This document shows, one piece after another, positions 1 through 7,877 of a stretch of DNA of 60,440 bases (positions are counted from its first letter, which is position 1; each line of letters opens with the position of its first letter). The DNA lies in the NCBI RefSeq assembly GCF_030645195.1, contig NZ_JAUSLW010000070.1, forward strand, positions 1 through 60,440, written 5' to 3'. A model generated the notes under the pieces. That model was not told the origin of the DNA. It did no database searches and saw only the letters and a list, made by a program, of their open reading frames with translations. This DNA is from Phenylobacterium sp. (GTDB lineage Bacteria > Pseudomonadota > Alphaproteobacteria > Caulobacterales > Caulobacteraceae). The position numbers were made by a program, and so were the translations under genes.

Positions 1-405
<405 letters not shown>

Positions 406-435
406 CCCCGGCGGAAGGGCGTCCACACGGCAGGT

Positions 436-560
436 TCCGGGCGGACTGGGCGGCGCTGTCGGGCCGCAATCCCGACAGCCAGCAACGGATGGCAGCCAAC
501 TTCACCGCCGCCGACGCCGACTACGGCGTGCGGGTGGCGGCGGGGCTCGCAGCGGAGTAG
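436..560 (+). pseudogene. Remnant of a monofunctional catalase C-terminus
   Basis: One frame ending at the TAG at 558-560 carries about 40 residues, RFRADWAALSG through FTAADADYGVRVAAGLAAE. Pattern recognition links this to the extreme C-terminus of clade-3-like haem catalases, where a motif of the form 'Q-R-x-x-x-N/H-F-x-x-A-D-P-D-Y-G-x-R-V-A-x-x-L' closes the protein. No catalase core is present upstream in this frame; the preceding bases are the katG 3' end in another frame. I therefore read it as a decayed gene end left next to katG. A chance frame is the alternative. Confidence 0.42.
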
Positions 561-813
561 GGGCGGCCAGTCGATGCGGACCCATCGGCACGATCTGGGC
601 CGGTGGAATGGTCCGAGCTAGAACTTGGGGTCTAGGCCAAAATGGCCTATATTGAATTCAAGTGGACTGGGGTTTCTCGGTCGGCGTTGGGCTCCTGGGA
701 AACCGGGGCCCTTCTGCTTTATGGGAAGGTCTTCAACCCATTCGGGACATGGCCCCAGTGAACCTGATTGCTCGTAATGCGGCGGAAGTGGAGTTCCAAC
801 TCGCGATCGACGC
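561..813. other. Intergenic stretch with no recognised gene
   Basis: Base composition becomes more mixed here. A perfect 7-bp inverted repeat with a 3-base loop (TAGGCCA / TGGCCTA) lies at 633-649. Short open frames on both strands (618-851 minus, 662-871 plus) have no recognisable motifs, and I do not call them as genes. Confidence 0.5.
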
Positions 814-1314
814 TTACCCAGCTTGTTTAGCTGCCTCGTCCTCGCGATCAATCCACAGGAATTTAACGTAGAACATCGCCTTGATCAGGTGATGGAGCCG
901 ATGCATTTCACGATATGCAACCAGAATTCTTTTCATGAACTCTATAAAGTAGATCGACTCTGATTTCTTCTCCTCCATTCCCTCTTTGCGCGGGAAATAG
1001 GTGATCATCTGCGTTACATCGTCATAGTCTGTTCGGTAATGCGCGATGGCGTTACGAAGTTGATTATCGGCTGCTCCGTCCATAAACTCGAACCAGCTGT
1101 CATCGATATAGTTGAGCTTAAGGCCGAAATTTACGTCCGCATATTCAGACAATGACTTGGGCGTCCTATCCCCCTTGGCTGTCTTCCCAATTCCAGGAAG
1201 AAACGAGTTAAAATCGCCACGCTTCAGAAGATTGTTCACTCCGGCGACCAAGATCATCTGTCGCGCAATGATCTCTGTAATGTCTTTATATAAATCTTTG
1301 TAAGTCGCGAACTA
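814..1314 (-). pseudogene. C-terminal half of an amber-split gene, HEPN-like Rx4H motif
   Basis: This is the same reading frame as the gene at 1312-2124, continuing straight past its TAG stop (1312-1314). Eighteen further sense codons (FATYKDLYKDITEIIARQ) precede the first ATG at 1257, from which 147 residues run to the stop at 814. The segment is helical and charged, and contains QLRNAIAHYRTDYDD. Arg-Asn-x-x-x-His fits the R-x4-6-H motif of HEPN ribonuclease or nucleotide-binding domains, with the polar residue usually found after the Arg. Without the amber codon the gene would encode about 436 residues. It may be non-functional, or expressed as a separate reinitiated polypeptide from the ATG at 1257, for which I see no strong ribosome-binding site. 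Composition is visibly AT-richer than the flanks, suggesting transfer. Confidence 0.55.
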
Positions 1315-2124
1315 ATCAACAGATACCCTAAGCGCCACGGGATCTTCAGCGTATTCATTATCGAAATCTAAGAAGAAAGCCGGACGAAGTGGCATTTCGG
1401 CGGCAATTATCTTTGGGTATATTTCCAGGCAGTCTAGTTGTGTTTTCTTTAAAAAGCCAGACGACGAAATATTTCGCACAAACGCGTAAAGTTCTTCTTT
1501 TGAATCCTTGTCTTTTGTCAGCCTGAGCAAGACTTGGTTGTAAGCCTCAACAACGTCCTCGTTCTGGCCCGGAAAGGCAAACGGGCGCATTACCTTCGCG
1601 ATCAACAGATAGAGCGCGGCATTCACGTCCTGTGGCAGATCGGATTTCACCGGCACCTTGAAGACGCGCCCGATGTTGGACTTGAACGGCGTGAAACGCT
1701 CCTTAGCATAGAGTTTAAGGAGGTTGTTGAAGTCACGGACCCGATCATGATCTCGGTCAAGCTGCGCCAGACGGGAACCGTGAAGTTGCATCGCCTCGAA
1801 GCCAATCCGCTGGGATGCCATCAAAAACGGCGTCATCCCCATTACGTATTTTCCGAAATGAACTGGGAAATCCTGATGTAGATCGACGAAGTTCGTTTCG
1901 GCGTCGAAGGGCGCGGCGGCGGTAGGCACTTGGACCGCGCCATCCACCTTCGGAAGCTTGTGGCCGAGCATCGAGCCCTTTGGGTCCGCCAGGAATATAT
2001 CGATGGGCGAGCCGCAGTCGTGGCAGCAGAAGCGAAGAGGCCGCTCATACCTAACTGAGAGGCCAATCCGGCAGTTCGTCGGCTCGCCGCAGGTCCCGCA
2101 CTTGACGGTGATATTGATGTTCAT
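1312..2124 (-). CDS. Zinc-ribbon protein, N-terminal half of an amber-interrupted gene
   Basis: 270 residues before the TAG. The N-terminus carries paired cysteines C9-x-x-C12 and C34-x-x-C37 (CGTCGE and CCHDCG), a likely structural zinc ribbon. The rest has no recognised domain. It starts at ATG 2122-2124 with a GGGAGAG-like ribosome-binding site three bases upstream. The frame continues after the stop into a HEPN-like segment (814-1311), so the original product was probably one ~436-residue protein. Codon use and base composition are AT-richer than the chromosome around it, as is typical of defence or stress islands. I do not recognise a named family. Function unknown; an RNA- or nucleotide-acting abortive-infection role is only a hypothesis from the HEPN motif. 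Confidence 0.6.
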   Translation of the reverse strand: MNINITVKCGTCGEPTNCRIGLSVRYERPLRFCCHDCGSPIDIFLADPKGSMLGHKLPKVDGAVQVPTAAAPFDAETNFVDLHQDFPVHFGKYVMGMTPFLMASQRIGFEAMQLHGSRLAQLDRDHDRVRDFNNLLKLYAKERFTPFKSNIGRVFKVPVKSDLPQDVNAALYLLIAKVMRPFAFPGQNEDVVEAYNQVLLRLTKDKDSKEELYAFVRNISSSGFLKKTQLDCLEIYPKIIAAEMPLRPAFFLDFDNEYAEDPVALRVSVD

Positions 2125-2232
2125 CGTCTCTCCCGCGCCACCTCAACGCCAAGCTAACAGCAGAGCGAAGCGGCGCACGGTGCCGACAGATGGAACTTGC
2201 GGTCAAGCTCGTCCTCCCAGCAGTGCAGATTA

Positions 2233-2322
2233 CTCTGGCTTGAGGTCGCTCAAGAGGAGGCCAAGCGCTATCAGGTTCGCGACGCGCGGGAATACCTGAC
2301 CAAGCTAGGAGTGAAGCCATGA
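2233..2322 (+). pseudogene. Possible 3' remnant of a gene translationally coupled to hicB
   Basis: A frame ending at TGA 2320-2322 encodes LWLEVAQEEAKRYQVRDA then REYLTKLGVKP. The stop overlaps the hicB start as ATGA, the usual arrangement of a coupled upstream partner. Further upstream the frame loses coherence (runs of Ser and Gln), so only the gene's end appears to survive. It does not resemble the C-terminus of HicA toxins. Identity unknown. Confidence 0.3.
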
Positions 2323-2692
2323 CCGCCATCGCCTACAAGGGCCACTTCGCCCATGTGGAGTTCGACGCCGAGGATGAGATCTTCGCCGGCCGGCTGGCGG
2401 GGATCAACGATGTCGTCGGCTTCCATGCCGACAATGTGGAGGGCCTGAAGGTCGCCTTCCACGAGGCCGTGGACGACTATATCGAGACCTGCGGGAAGAC
2501 CGGCAAGACGCCGGAGAAGCCCTATTCGGGGCAGATCATGGCGATCCGGCCGTTCACGCCCAGGCCGCTCTCGCGGCGCAGCTGAGCGGCAAGAGCCTGA
2601 CCAAGTGGACGGAGGAGCGGCTGCGGGAGGCCGCGGAACGCGAGACCGCGGCCCCTGGGTCCCGGGTCTCCCCTGCGGATCGCCCGGGATGA
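2319..2692 (+). pseudogene. hicB: HicB-family antitoxin, frameshifted near the C-terminus
   Basis: The first ~75 residues are a typical HicB partial RNase-H-like fold (AYKGHFAHVEFDAEDEIFAG, then VGFHADNVEGLKVAFHEAVDDY and EKPYSGQIM). Start ATG 2319 has AGGAG seven bases upstream. The frame as it stands ends at 2585 with an unrelated tail (FTPRPLSRRS). In the +1-shifted frame from about 2549 the expected ribbon-helix-helix end reappears (VHAQAALAAQLSGKSLTKWT and EERLREAAE) and reads to a TGA at 2690-2692. A single missing base around 2547-2552 explains both. HicB binds HicA toxin and the operator DNA; loss of the ribbon-helix-helix would abolish DNA binding. No HicA gene is visible nearby. Confidence 0.7.
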
Positions 2693-2697
2693 CGGTG
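2643..2697. repeat. Partial copy of the GGGTCCCGG / CCGGGATGACGG intergenic repeat
   Basis: The words CCCCTGGGTCCCGG and CCCGGGATGACGG recur at 19235-19347, 28625-28722 and, in modified form, 40753-40886. The frameshifted end of hicB runs into this element, which supplies its out-of-frame stop. Confidence 0.6.
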
Positions 2698-2711
2698 AGG
2701 GTTTGCTGCCT

Positions 2712-3206
2712 CTATCCCGGATCTGGATCGCTGCCCCCCACCGTCAGCCGCACCGGATCGAGCGCCGCGCCGGCCGGGTAGTGGTCGCCGAGCCATTGGC
2801 TGCCGAACATCATCAGGGCCGCCGGGAGGATGAGGCCGCCGGAGGGGTCGGGGGTGATGGCGGTGAGGTCGAGGCGGGCGGCCTCCAGGCGCCAGGTGCG
2901 GGTGGGGTGGTCGGCGAGGGTGAGGATCGCGCCGGCCTCGCCGATCTCCAGGATGGGGTCGACCAGGGAGACCTTGAGCATGCCGCCGTGGGCGGTGAAC
3001 TGGACCTCGCCCAGGAAGACGCCGCGTCCGGTCAGCTGGCCGCCCGCGTCCAGGGTCAGGCCGCTGTCGGGGGCGGCGGCGAAAGTGAAGCCGCCGTCGT
3101 CGGTGCGCGCGGCGCCGGCACCGGCCTCGATGGTTCCGCCCGCGCCCTCGACATAGGCGCGGAAGCTCTGTTTCACGCCCCAGGTCAGGGCCGTCACGGT
3201 GCGCAT
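2712..3206 (-). CDS. HtaA-domain protein
   Basis: 164 residues with a clear HtaA-like pattern: an opening LTWGVKQSFRAYVEGAGG, a central GFTFAAAPDSGLTLDAGGQL, then GEVQFTAHGGMLKVSLVDPI. HtaA domains are known from actinobacterial haem-uptake proteins and are scattered in other bacteria, often as stand-alone beta-sandwich proteins. No signal peptide or membrane anchor is visible, so haem transport is not supported here. Of two possible ATGs, the one at 3206 has GAGGAG seven bases upstream, while the ATG at 3212 is too close to that site. It lies 11 bases downstream of the coaD-like gene on the same strand and is probably co-transcribed. Confidence 0.78.
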   Translation of the reverse strand: MRTVTALTWGVKQSFRAYVEGAGGTIEAGAGAARTDDGGFTFAAAPDSGLTLDAGGQLTGRGVFLGEVQFTAHGGMLKVSLVDPILEIGEAGAILTLADHPTRTWRLEAARLDLTAITPDPSGGLILPAALMMFGSQWLGDHYPAGAALDPVRLTVGGSDPDPG

Positions 3207-3217
3207 GGCCATGCTCC

Positions 3218-3760
3218 TCAACCCAACAATTCGCGGCGCGCGGCGAAGGCGGCCTCGACGCAGGGCATGACCAGCCAGCCGATGCTCTCGCCGACCGAGT
3301 CCAGTTCCTTGGCCGTGCTGGACGAGACGTGCAGGAACTGGGACTCGCAGATGAAGTGGACCATCAGGACCTTCGGGTCGATCCGCCCGGCGACCCCGTG
3401 CAGGTTGAACTCGTCGTTGAAGTCGCTGGCCTCGCGCAGGCCGCGCACGATGTGGGTCGCCCCGATCTGGTGGGCGTAGCCGATCAGGCTGCGGTCGGTA
3501 TATTCGCTGACATCCAGGGCGCCGCCGAACAGGTTTTCGGTTCCGGTGGCGGCCTGGGGCCACAGCTCGGTGATGGAGTCGATGATCAGCCGCTGGCTCT
3601 CCTCGATCCCGAAGGTGCGCACCTTCTTGACGTTGGCGCCGATGGCGACGTGGACGGCGTCGAAGGTCATCAGGGCCTTGCCGATGATGTCCAGGTGCCC
3701 GCGGGTCACGGGATCGAAGGACCCCGCATAGAGCGCCTTGGTGGCGCCGGACTTACGCAT
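3218..3760 (-). CDS. coaD: Phosphopantetheine adenylyltransferase (CoaD-like)
   Basis: 180 residues of the nucleotidyltransferase superfamily: ALYAGSFDPVTRGHLDIIGK contains the SFDPVT and T-x-G-H signatures that bind ATP, and HIVRGLREASDFNDEF matches the CoaD 'VRGLR-x-x-x-D-F' block. CoaD transfers AMP from ATP to 4'-phosphopantetheine, the penultimate step of coenzyme A synthesis, in the cytosol. The protein is longer than usual (about 160) and diverges around residues 70-90 (TGTENLFGGALDVSEYTDRS) and where the standard enzyme has EFQMA (here EFNLHGVAG). The start at 3760 was chosen because MRKSGATKALYAG aligns with family N-termini and a GAGG lies upstream; a longer frame to 3847 exists. 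It could be a paralogue rather than the essential copy. Confidence 0.8.
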   Translation of the reverse strand: MRKSGATKALYAGSFDPVTRGHLDIIGKALMTFDAVHVAIGANVKKVRTFGIEESQRLIIDSITELWPQAATGTENLFGGALDVSEYTDRSLIGYAHQIGATHIVRGLREASDFNDEFNLHGVAGRIDPKVLMVHFICESQFLHVSSSTAKELDSVGESIGWLVMPCVEAAFAARRELLG

Positions 3761-3861
3761 GTGAGGACCTCGAACCCTTGCCTGAGGCGGGGAGAGTTCC
3801 GCGATGCGGGCGCAATGCGCAAGTCTGGGCGCGCCCGCGGCGTTCACGGTAAGGTCAGCCC

Positions 3862-4380
3862 ATGATTCATCGCCTCATCGCAGCGGCCCTGGCGGCCGCG
3901 CTCATCGCTTTTCCGGCCCAGGCCCAGACGGTGGTTCTGGTCCGCCACGGGGAGAAGGCCGTCGCCACCGGCGACTCCGATCTCTCCGCGGCGGGGCAGG
4001 CCCGGGCGCAGGCGCTCGCCCAGGCGCTGGCCGGGGCGAGGGTGAGCCTGGTGCTGGCGACCCCGCTCAAGCGCACCGTCCAGACGGCGCGGCCGACCGC
4101 CGAGGCGGCGGGGGTCCCTGTCGTCGCCATCGGCTTCGACGGCGGCGACGTGGCCCACGTCCAGCGGGTGGCGGCCCGGGCGCGGCAGGCGCCGGCCGGC
4201 GCCACCGTGCTCATCGTCGGCCACAGCAACACGGTGGCGCAGATCGCCCGCGCCCTGGGCGACCCGGCGCCCGCGCCGCTCACCGACTGCGATTACGACA
4301 GGCTGACGGTGCTCCAGCTCGACGGGCCCGCCGCCAGGGCCGTCCATAGCCGCTACGGCGCCCCGACGCAGAGCTGCTGA
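3862..4380 (+). CDS. Periplasmic histidine phosphatase (phosphoglycerate mutase-like)
   Basis: 172 residues. A Sec signal peptide (MIHRLIAAALAAALIAFPAQAQ) precedes VVLVRHGEKA, the R-H-G motif whose His is phosphorylated in the catalytic cycle. Later come LATPLKRTVQTARPTAEAAG and VLIVGHSNTVAQIARALG, giving the second catalytic His (GHSNT). The family (branch 2-like small enzymes, SixA/phosphoglycerate mutase fold) dephosphorylates diverse substrates; the exported location suggests scavenging of small phosphoesters. Its substrate cannot be inferred. Monocistronic; the stop codon lies inside a short palindromic repeat (4377-4412). Confidence 0.85.
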   Translation: MIHRLIAAALAAALIAFPAQAQTVVLVRHGEKAVATGDSDLSAAGQARAQALAQALAGARVSLVLATPLKRTVQTARPTAEAAGVPVVAIGFDGGDVAHVQRVAARARQAPAGATVLIVGHSNTVAQIARALGDPAPAPLTDCDYDRLTVLQLDGPAARAVHSRYGAPTQSC

Positions 4381-4412
4381 ACCGGTACCCACGTCAGGCT
4401 GTCACGCTCTAT
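4377..4412. repeat. Half copy of a GCGTGACAGCCTGAAG palindromic repeat
   Basis: CTGAACCGGTACCCACGTCAGG followed by CTGTCACGCTCTA closely matches the element at 10115-10160 and one arm of 36147-36198. It overlaps the stop codon of the histidine phosphatase gene and lies just upstream of the methyltransferase start. Confidence 0.65.
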
Positions 4413-4421
4413 GCTCGTCCC

Positions 4422-5057
4422 ATGAGCCCGTTTCCCCAACTGCCGCCCAACGCCTTCGCTCGGGAGGACGACGGGGACGACGCGGACTTCTACGCCCAGG
4501 CCCGGCTGAAGACCCATATCGACGAGGCCGCCATCGCGGCCCTGACCGGCTTCTACCGGCGGGCGCTGCCGGCGGGCGGGGCGCTGCTGGACCTGATGAG
4601 CAGCTGGGTGAGTCACCTGCCCCCGGAGGTGACCTATGGCGAGGTGATCGGCCACGGGATGAACGCGCAGGAGTTGGCGGCCAATCCACGGCTGTCGCGG
4701 TGGTTTCTGCAGGACCTGAACCGCGCGCCGCGCCTGGACCTGGCCGAGGCCAGCCTCGACGCGGCCATGATCTGCGTCGGCGTCCAGTATCTGCAGCAGC
4801 CCCTGGCGGTGCTGAGCGAGGTCGCCCGTGTCCTGCGGCCGGCCGCGCCGCTGGTGGTGAGCTATTCCAACCGCTGCTTTCCCACCAAGGCCGTGGCCAT
4901 CTGGCGCGGGGTGGGCCCGGAGGGGCATGCCCGGCTGATCGAACTCTATCTGGAGGGGGCGGGTTTCGTCGGGATCGAGGTCCATCGGCTGATGGACGGC
5001 CACGCCAGCGATCCCCTGACGGTGGTCATGGGACGGGCGCCTGGGCCGGCCTGGTGA
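4422..5057 (+). CDS. Class I SAM-dependent methyltransferase (type 11-like)
   Basis: 211 residues. The C-terminal half is recognisably a Methyltransf_11-type Rossmann fold: LDLAEASLDAAMICVGVQYL (motif IV region) and LSEVARVLRPAAPLVVSYSN (post-motif beta strand). The glycine-rich SAM loop is degenerate: the position of 'LDLGCGxG' reads LLDLMSSWVSHLP, a variant I associate with a small uncharacterised subfamily. Cytosolic; substrate unknown. It converges with the gene on the opposite strand, their 3' ends overlapping by 32 bases. Confidence 0.72.
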   Translation: MSPFPQLPPNAFAREDDGDDADFYAQARLKTHIDEAAIAALTGFYRRALPAGGALLDLMSSWVSHLPPEVTYGEVIGHGMNAQELAANPRLSRWFLQDLNRAPRLDLAEASLDAAMICVGVQYLQQPLAVLSEVARVLRPAAPLVVSYSNRCFPTKAVAIWRGVGPEGHARLIELYLEGAGFVGIEVHRLMDGHASDPLTVVMGRAPGPAW

Positions 5058-5592
5058 GATCGAAGGCCACGCGGAACAGGCGGCCCGGGCGGGCCAGCTC
5101 GTAGGTGAGGACCTCCGGCGTCAAACCCAGGGACCAGACATTGGTGTTGGAGACCGACCGGCCCGTGCGGGTGAATAGCGCGATGGAATAGGCGTCGGCC
5201 GGGAACCGCTGGAGGTCGGCGGCGCCGCGGTCCCGGGTCTCGCCGCCATACTGCGACAGCTCGTCCTCGATCCCGTCGGGGTGGCGGTGATCGTGCTTCA
5301 GGCGCAGGCGGCCGTCGGGCAGGCGGGTGACGACCCAGGTGCGCGAGCGGTCCTCGCCGACCCGGAAGGGGATGCGGACCTCACGGTCCGTGCAGCCGGT
5401 CACAGTCATCACCAGCTCCGCCTTGCGGAACGCCGCATCGGCCTCGTCGCCCGTCACGACCTGGCCCGAAAAGGTCTGGCCGCAGAGACGGGTCAGGCCC
5501 TCGAAGAAGGCGTCGGCCGGCGCCTGGGCCAGGGCCGCGCCGGGCGCGGCGGCCAGGCAGATCCCCGCGACGAACAACAGGAGCGATCTCAT
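5026..5592 (-). CDS. Secreted hypothetical protein
   Basis: 188 residues beginning with a signal peptide (MRSLLLFVAGICLAAAPGAA...ALA|QA). Two cysteines (near LTRLCGQTFSG and TVTGCTDREV) could form a disulfide. The central TWVVTRLPDGRLRLKHDHRH suggests a beta-rich periplasmic protein. It resembles conserved hypothetical proteins of Caulobacterales, but no named domain is recognised. Start 5592 was taken because it gives the signal peptide; the frame extends to 5649 with a non-signal-like N-terminus. Convergent overlap with the methyltransferase gene. Confidence 0.72.
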   Translation of the reverse strand: MRSLLLFVAGICLAAAPGAALAQAPADAFFEGLTRLCGQTFSGQVVTGDEADAAFRKAELVMTVTGCTDREVRIPFRVGEDRSRTWVVTRLPDGRLRLKHDHRHPDGIEDELSQYGGETRDRGAADLQRFPADAYSIALFTRTGRSVSNTNVWSLGLTPEVLTYELARPGRLFRVAFDLTRPAQAPVP

Positions 5593-5715
5593 CGGGGCCC
5601 TTTCCAAGCACGTCGCGAGGTGTAGCCGCCGCCCGGGGCCTATGTCCAACGCCCGAAGGCGGGCTGGACCGTCCGACCCGGGTCCCGGAAGGGCGACCCG
5701 GGGGTGGCCGAAGGC

Positions 5716-7392
5716 TCAGCGTCGCAGCCCCGACAGCTGGTCGGCCAGGGCCATGGCGGCGCGGTAGCCGGCGTCGGCGGCCATCTCATAGGCCTTCCAG
5801 TCCTGCAGACCGACGCCCGAGACCCGCGGGGTGATCTTCACCACGTCGTCGCGGACCAGGGCCGTGGCGGTGACGCTGGGCATGGTGGCCGAGCGGATCA
5901 GCACCGAGACGATGGGCGGGCCCCGCAGCCAGGCGCCGGAGGCGAGCCAGCGCCAGCCCGAGGGTTTGAGCAGCAGGTCGTCGGGCTGCAGGCCGTCGGC
6001 GCTGGAGACGTCGACCCCGATGGTCACCCCGTCATGCTGCTCGCGGACCAGGTCCACCGGCAGGTTGCGCACCAGGGACCCGTCCACCAGCACGTGGCCG
6101 TCCTCCACCACCGGCGGCAGGACGCCCGGCAGGGACAGCGAGGCGCGCAGGGCCCGGCGCAGGGAGCCGCGGCGGTGGACGCGCATGCCGCCCACGGTGA
6201 GGTCGGTGGAGACGCAGGTGAAGGGCCGCCACAGGTCGCTGATCTGGACGTCGCCGAAGTGGGTCTCCAGGCGGTGGTCCACCATGCGGCCCCGCGTCAT
6301 GGCCAGGATGGGGAAGGCGATGTCCGACAGCGGGCTGGAGTCCACGAAGGCCGCGTGGATGCGGCGGTCCATCTCCGGGCCCTCCCAGCCCATGGCCAGG
6401 CCCGCGGCGATCACCGCCCCCATGGAGGTGCCGGCGACGAAGTCGATGGGGATCCCCAGCTCGGCCAGGGCGCGGGCGACGCCGATATGGGCGTAGGCCC
6501 GGGCGCCGCCTCCGGAGAGCGCAAGGCCCACGGAATTGCCGGTATAGATGCGGGCCAGGCGGGCCAGGTCAGGCCCGTCGCCCTGCCGGATCTGGAACAG
6601 CCGCGAGGCCGGGACGGCGTCCAGCCAGGGGTCGGACCCTTGGGGCCGCCCGCTGTCGGCCGGGTGAACCCGGATGACGTCCAGCAGGCGCTGGTTGCGG
6701 ATCGCCGCGGTGGCGAAGCCGATGGGCCCCTCGGGCAGGGGCGTTTCGGCGTCCGCCACCAGGATCAGCCGGTCGATCTGGCGGCCGCTATAGGTGGCGA
6801 AATCGACGTCCTTGCGCTCGGCGGCCATCAGGACGAAGTCGTGCTCCACCTCCAGGGCGTGGAGATAGGCCGGCGAGCTGTCGTCGGCCTCGGCGCCCAG
6901 GACCGCGACCTCGGCGCCCAGGGCGCGCATGGCGATGGCCAGGCGTTCGACCAGATCGCGCAGGGCGACGCTGTCGGCGATGGCCACGAAGCCCAGGATC
7001 GAACTCCTGCGCTGCTGGGGGGAGGGGGCGGTCCGCAGGCGCGCCAGGGCGGCCCGGGCCACCTCGGCCAGCAGGGCGGGCCGCTCGCCCAGCAGGACCG
7101 CGGCGCGGGCGGCTGGGATCGCCTGGAGCTCGGAATCCCGCAGGGCGGTGATGGTGGTGTGGTGCAGGCCATCCCCCAGAAGCTGGGCCCCGCCGATCAG
7201 GGCGCCGGGCCGATGCACCGTCAGCAGGCGCCCGCCGCCCTCGACCGTGGGCTCCACCTCGGCCAGGCGTCCGGCGGTGAGCCGGTAGAGCGCCGCGACC
7301 GCCTCGCCGGCGTCCGCCAGCAGCGCCCCGCCCGGCAACAGCAGGGGTGAGCCTTCCGCGGCGAAGGCGTTGTCGAGGGCTTGGGTCGGCAT
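5716..7392 (-). CDS. Patatin-like phospholipase with N-terminal cyclic-nucleotide-binding-like domain (NTE family)
   Basis: About 558 residues. Residues ~10-115 form a cNMP-binding-like beta roll (PLLLPGGALLADAGEAVAAL, then GGGRLLTVHRPGALIGGAQL). After a Rossmann-like middle region, the patatin domain carries the oxyanion loop SGGGARAYAHIGVARAL, the nucleophile motif GTSMGA and the catalytic Asp in VDGSLVRNLP. This is the domain order of bacterial neuropathy-target-esterase homologues, serine hydrolases acting on lysophospholipids. No transmembrane helix is evident. The start at 7392 gives a sensible N-terminus; a longer frame reaches 7437, and neither has a strong ribosome-binding site. Confidence 0.88.
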   Translation of the reverse strand: MPTQALDNAFAAEGSPLLLPGGALLADAGEAVAALYRLTAGRLAEVEPTVEGGGRLLTVHRPGALIGGAQLLGDGLHHTTITALRDSELQAIPAARAAVLLGERPALLAEVARAALARLRTAPSPQQRRSSILGFVAIADSVALRDLVERLAIAMRALGAEVAVLGAEADDSSPAYLHALEVEHDFVLMAAERKDVDFATYSGRQIDRLILVADAETPLPEGPIGFATAAIRNQRLLDVIRVHPADSGRPQGSDPWLDAVPASRLFQIRQGDGPDLARLARIYTGNSVGLALSGGGARAYAHIGVARALAELGIPIDFVAGTSMGAVIAAGLAMGWEGPEMDRRIHAAFVDSSPLSDIAFPILAMTRGRMVDHRLETHFGDVQISDLWRPFTCVSTDLTVGGMRVHRRGSLRRALRASLSLPGVLPPVVEDGHVLVDGSLVRNLPVDLVREQHDGVTIGVDVSSADGLQPDDLLLKPSGWRWLASGAWLRGPPIVSVLIRSATMPSVTATALVRDDVVKITPRVSGVGLQDWKAYEMAADAGYRAAMALADQLSGLRR

Positions 7393-7433
7393 GGGCCGGG
7401 AACATCCATACGGCTGAGACGCGGGCGGCCCGA

Positions 7434-7547
7434 TCATCCCATCAAAGGTACGGTGAAGCTATGGCGGCTGTTCGAGGCGTCCGGGTTTACAGGCCCTGCC
7501 TGATCACGCCCGCCGGCCCTGAGGGCGGCCCTATCGATGGCGATCAC
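7434..7547 (-). pseudogene. Stub of a VapC-type PIN-domain toxin
   Basis: A GTG at 7545-7547 overlaps the antitoxin stop as GTGA, the normal coupling in phd/vapC operons. It opens a frame beginning VIAIDRAALRAG, which resembles the start of PIN toxins (typically M-I-A-I-D-T-S-A-L, whose Asp is catalytic). After about 11 codons similarity ends, and the frame stops after 37 codons. About 110 codons of the toxin are missing, so this looks like a toxin deleted while its antitoxin was kept. Confidence 0.42.
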
Positions 7548-7801
7548 CCGGGCAGGCCGTCGTCGCCATAGAGGAAGTCCTGACTGCGCGCGGCGTCCGT
7601 CTCCTTGCCGGCTTTGTCGACGCCCGAGCGATGGGCGGCCTCCAGGTTGCTCCGGCGCGCCTTGCGGTCCGGCGCCGCCTTGATCGGGATGAGGCGAGCC
7701 GCCGGCAGCCCGTGCCGGGTGAGGATCACCTCCTCGCCGGACTCCGCCCGGCGCACAGGGTCGGTGAGCTGACCCTTGGCGTCGGTCAAGGACACACGCA
7801 T
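7544..7801 (-). CDS. Phd/YefM-type antitoxin, orphan
   Basis: 85 residues. MRVSLTDAKGQLTDPVRRAE followed by SGEEVILTRHGLPAARLIPI is the standard Phd/YefM N-terminal DNA-binding and dimer domain. The tail (DFLYGDDGLPG) matches the toxin-neutralising end of antitoxins paired with VapC. It would repress its own promoter and block a PIN-domain ribonuclease, but the toxin frame downstream is only a stub (7434-7547). It may survive as a transcription factor or protect against toxins encoded elsewhere. Confidence 0.82.
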   Translation of the reverse strand: MRVSLTDAKGQLTDPVRRAESGEEVILTRHGLPAARLIPIKAAPDRKARRSNLEAAHRSGVDKAGKETDAARSQDFLYGDDGLPG

Positions 7802-7877
7802 AGCTTCCCCCTATCGGACCAAGTCATGGTTCGTAAGGTTAGACCCGTTGAGGGGCCGCATCCAGGCGTGTCCGGGC

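Noticed and set aside
618..851. 77-codon minus-strand frame
   Set aside because: No motif, no ribosome-binding site, and it overlaps the end of the neighbouring frame.
1312..1314. TAG as a recoded (pyrrolysine-type) sense codon
   Set aside because: Pyrrolysine decoding is not known in this kind of organism and no such tRNA or synthetase is here; a nonsense mutation or reinitiation is simpler.
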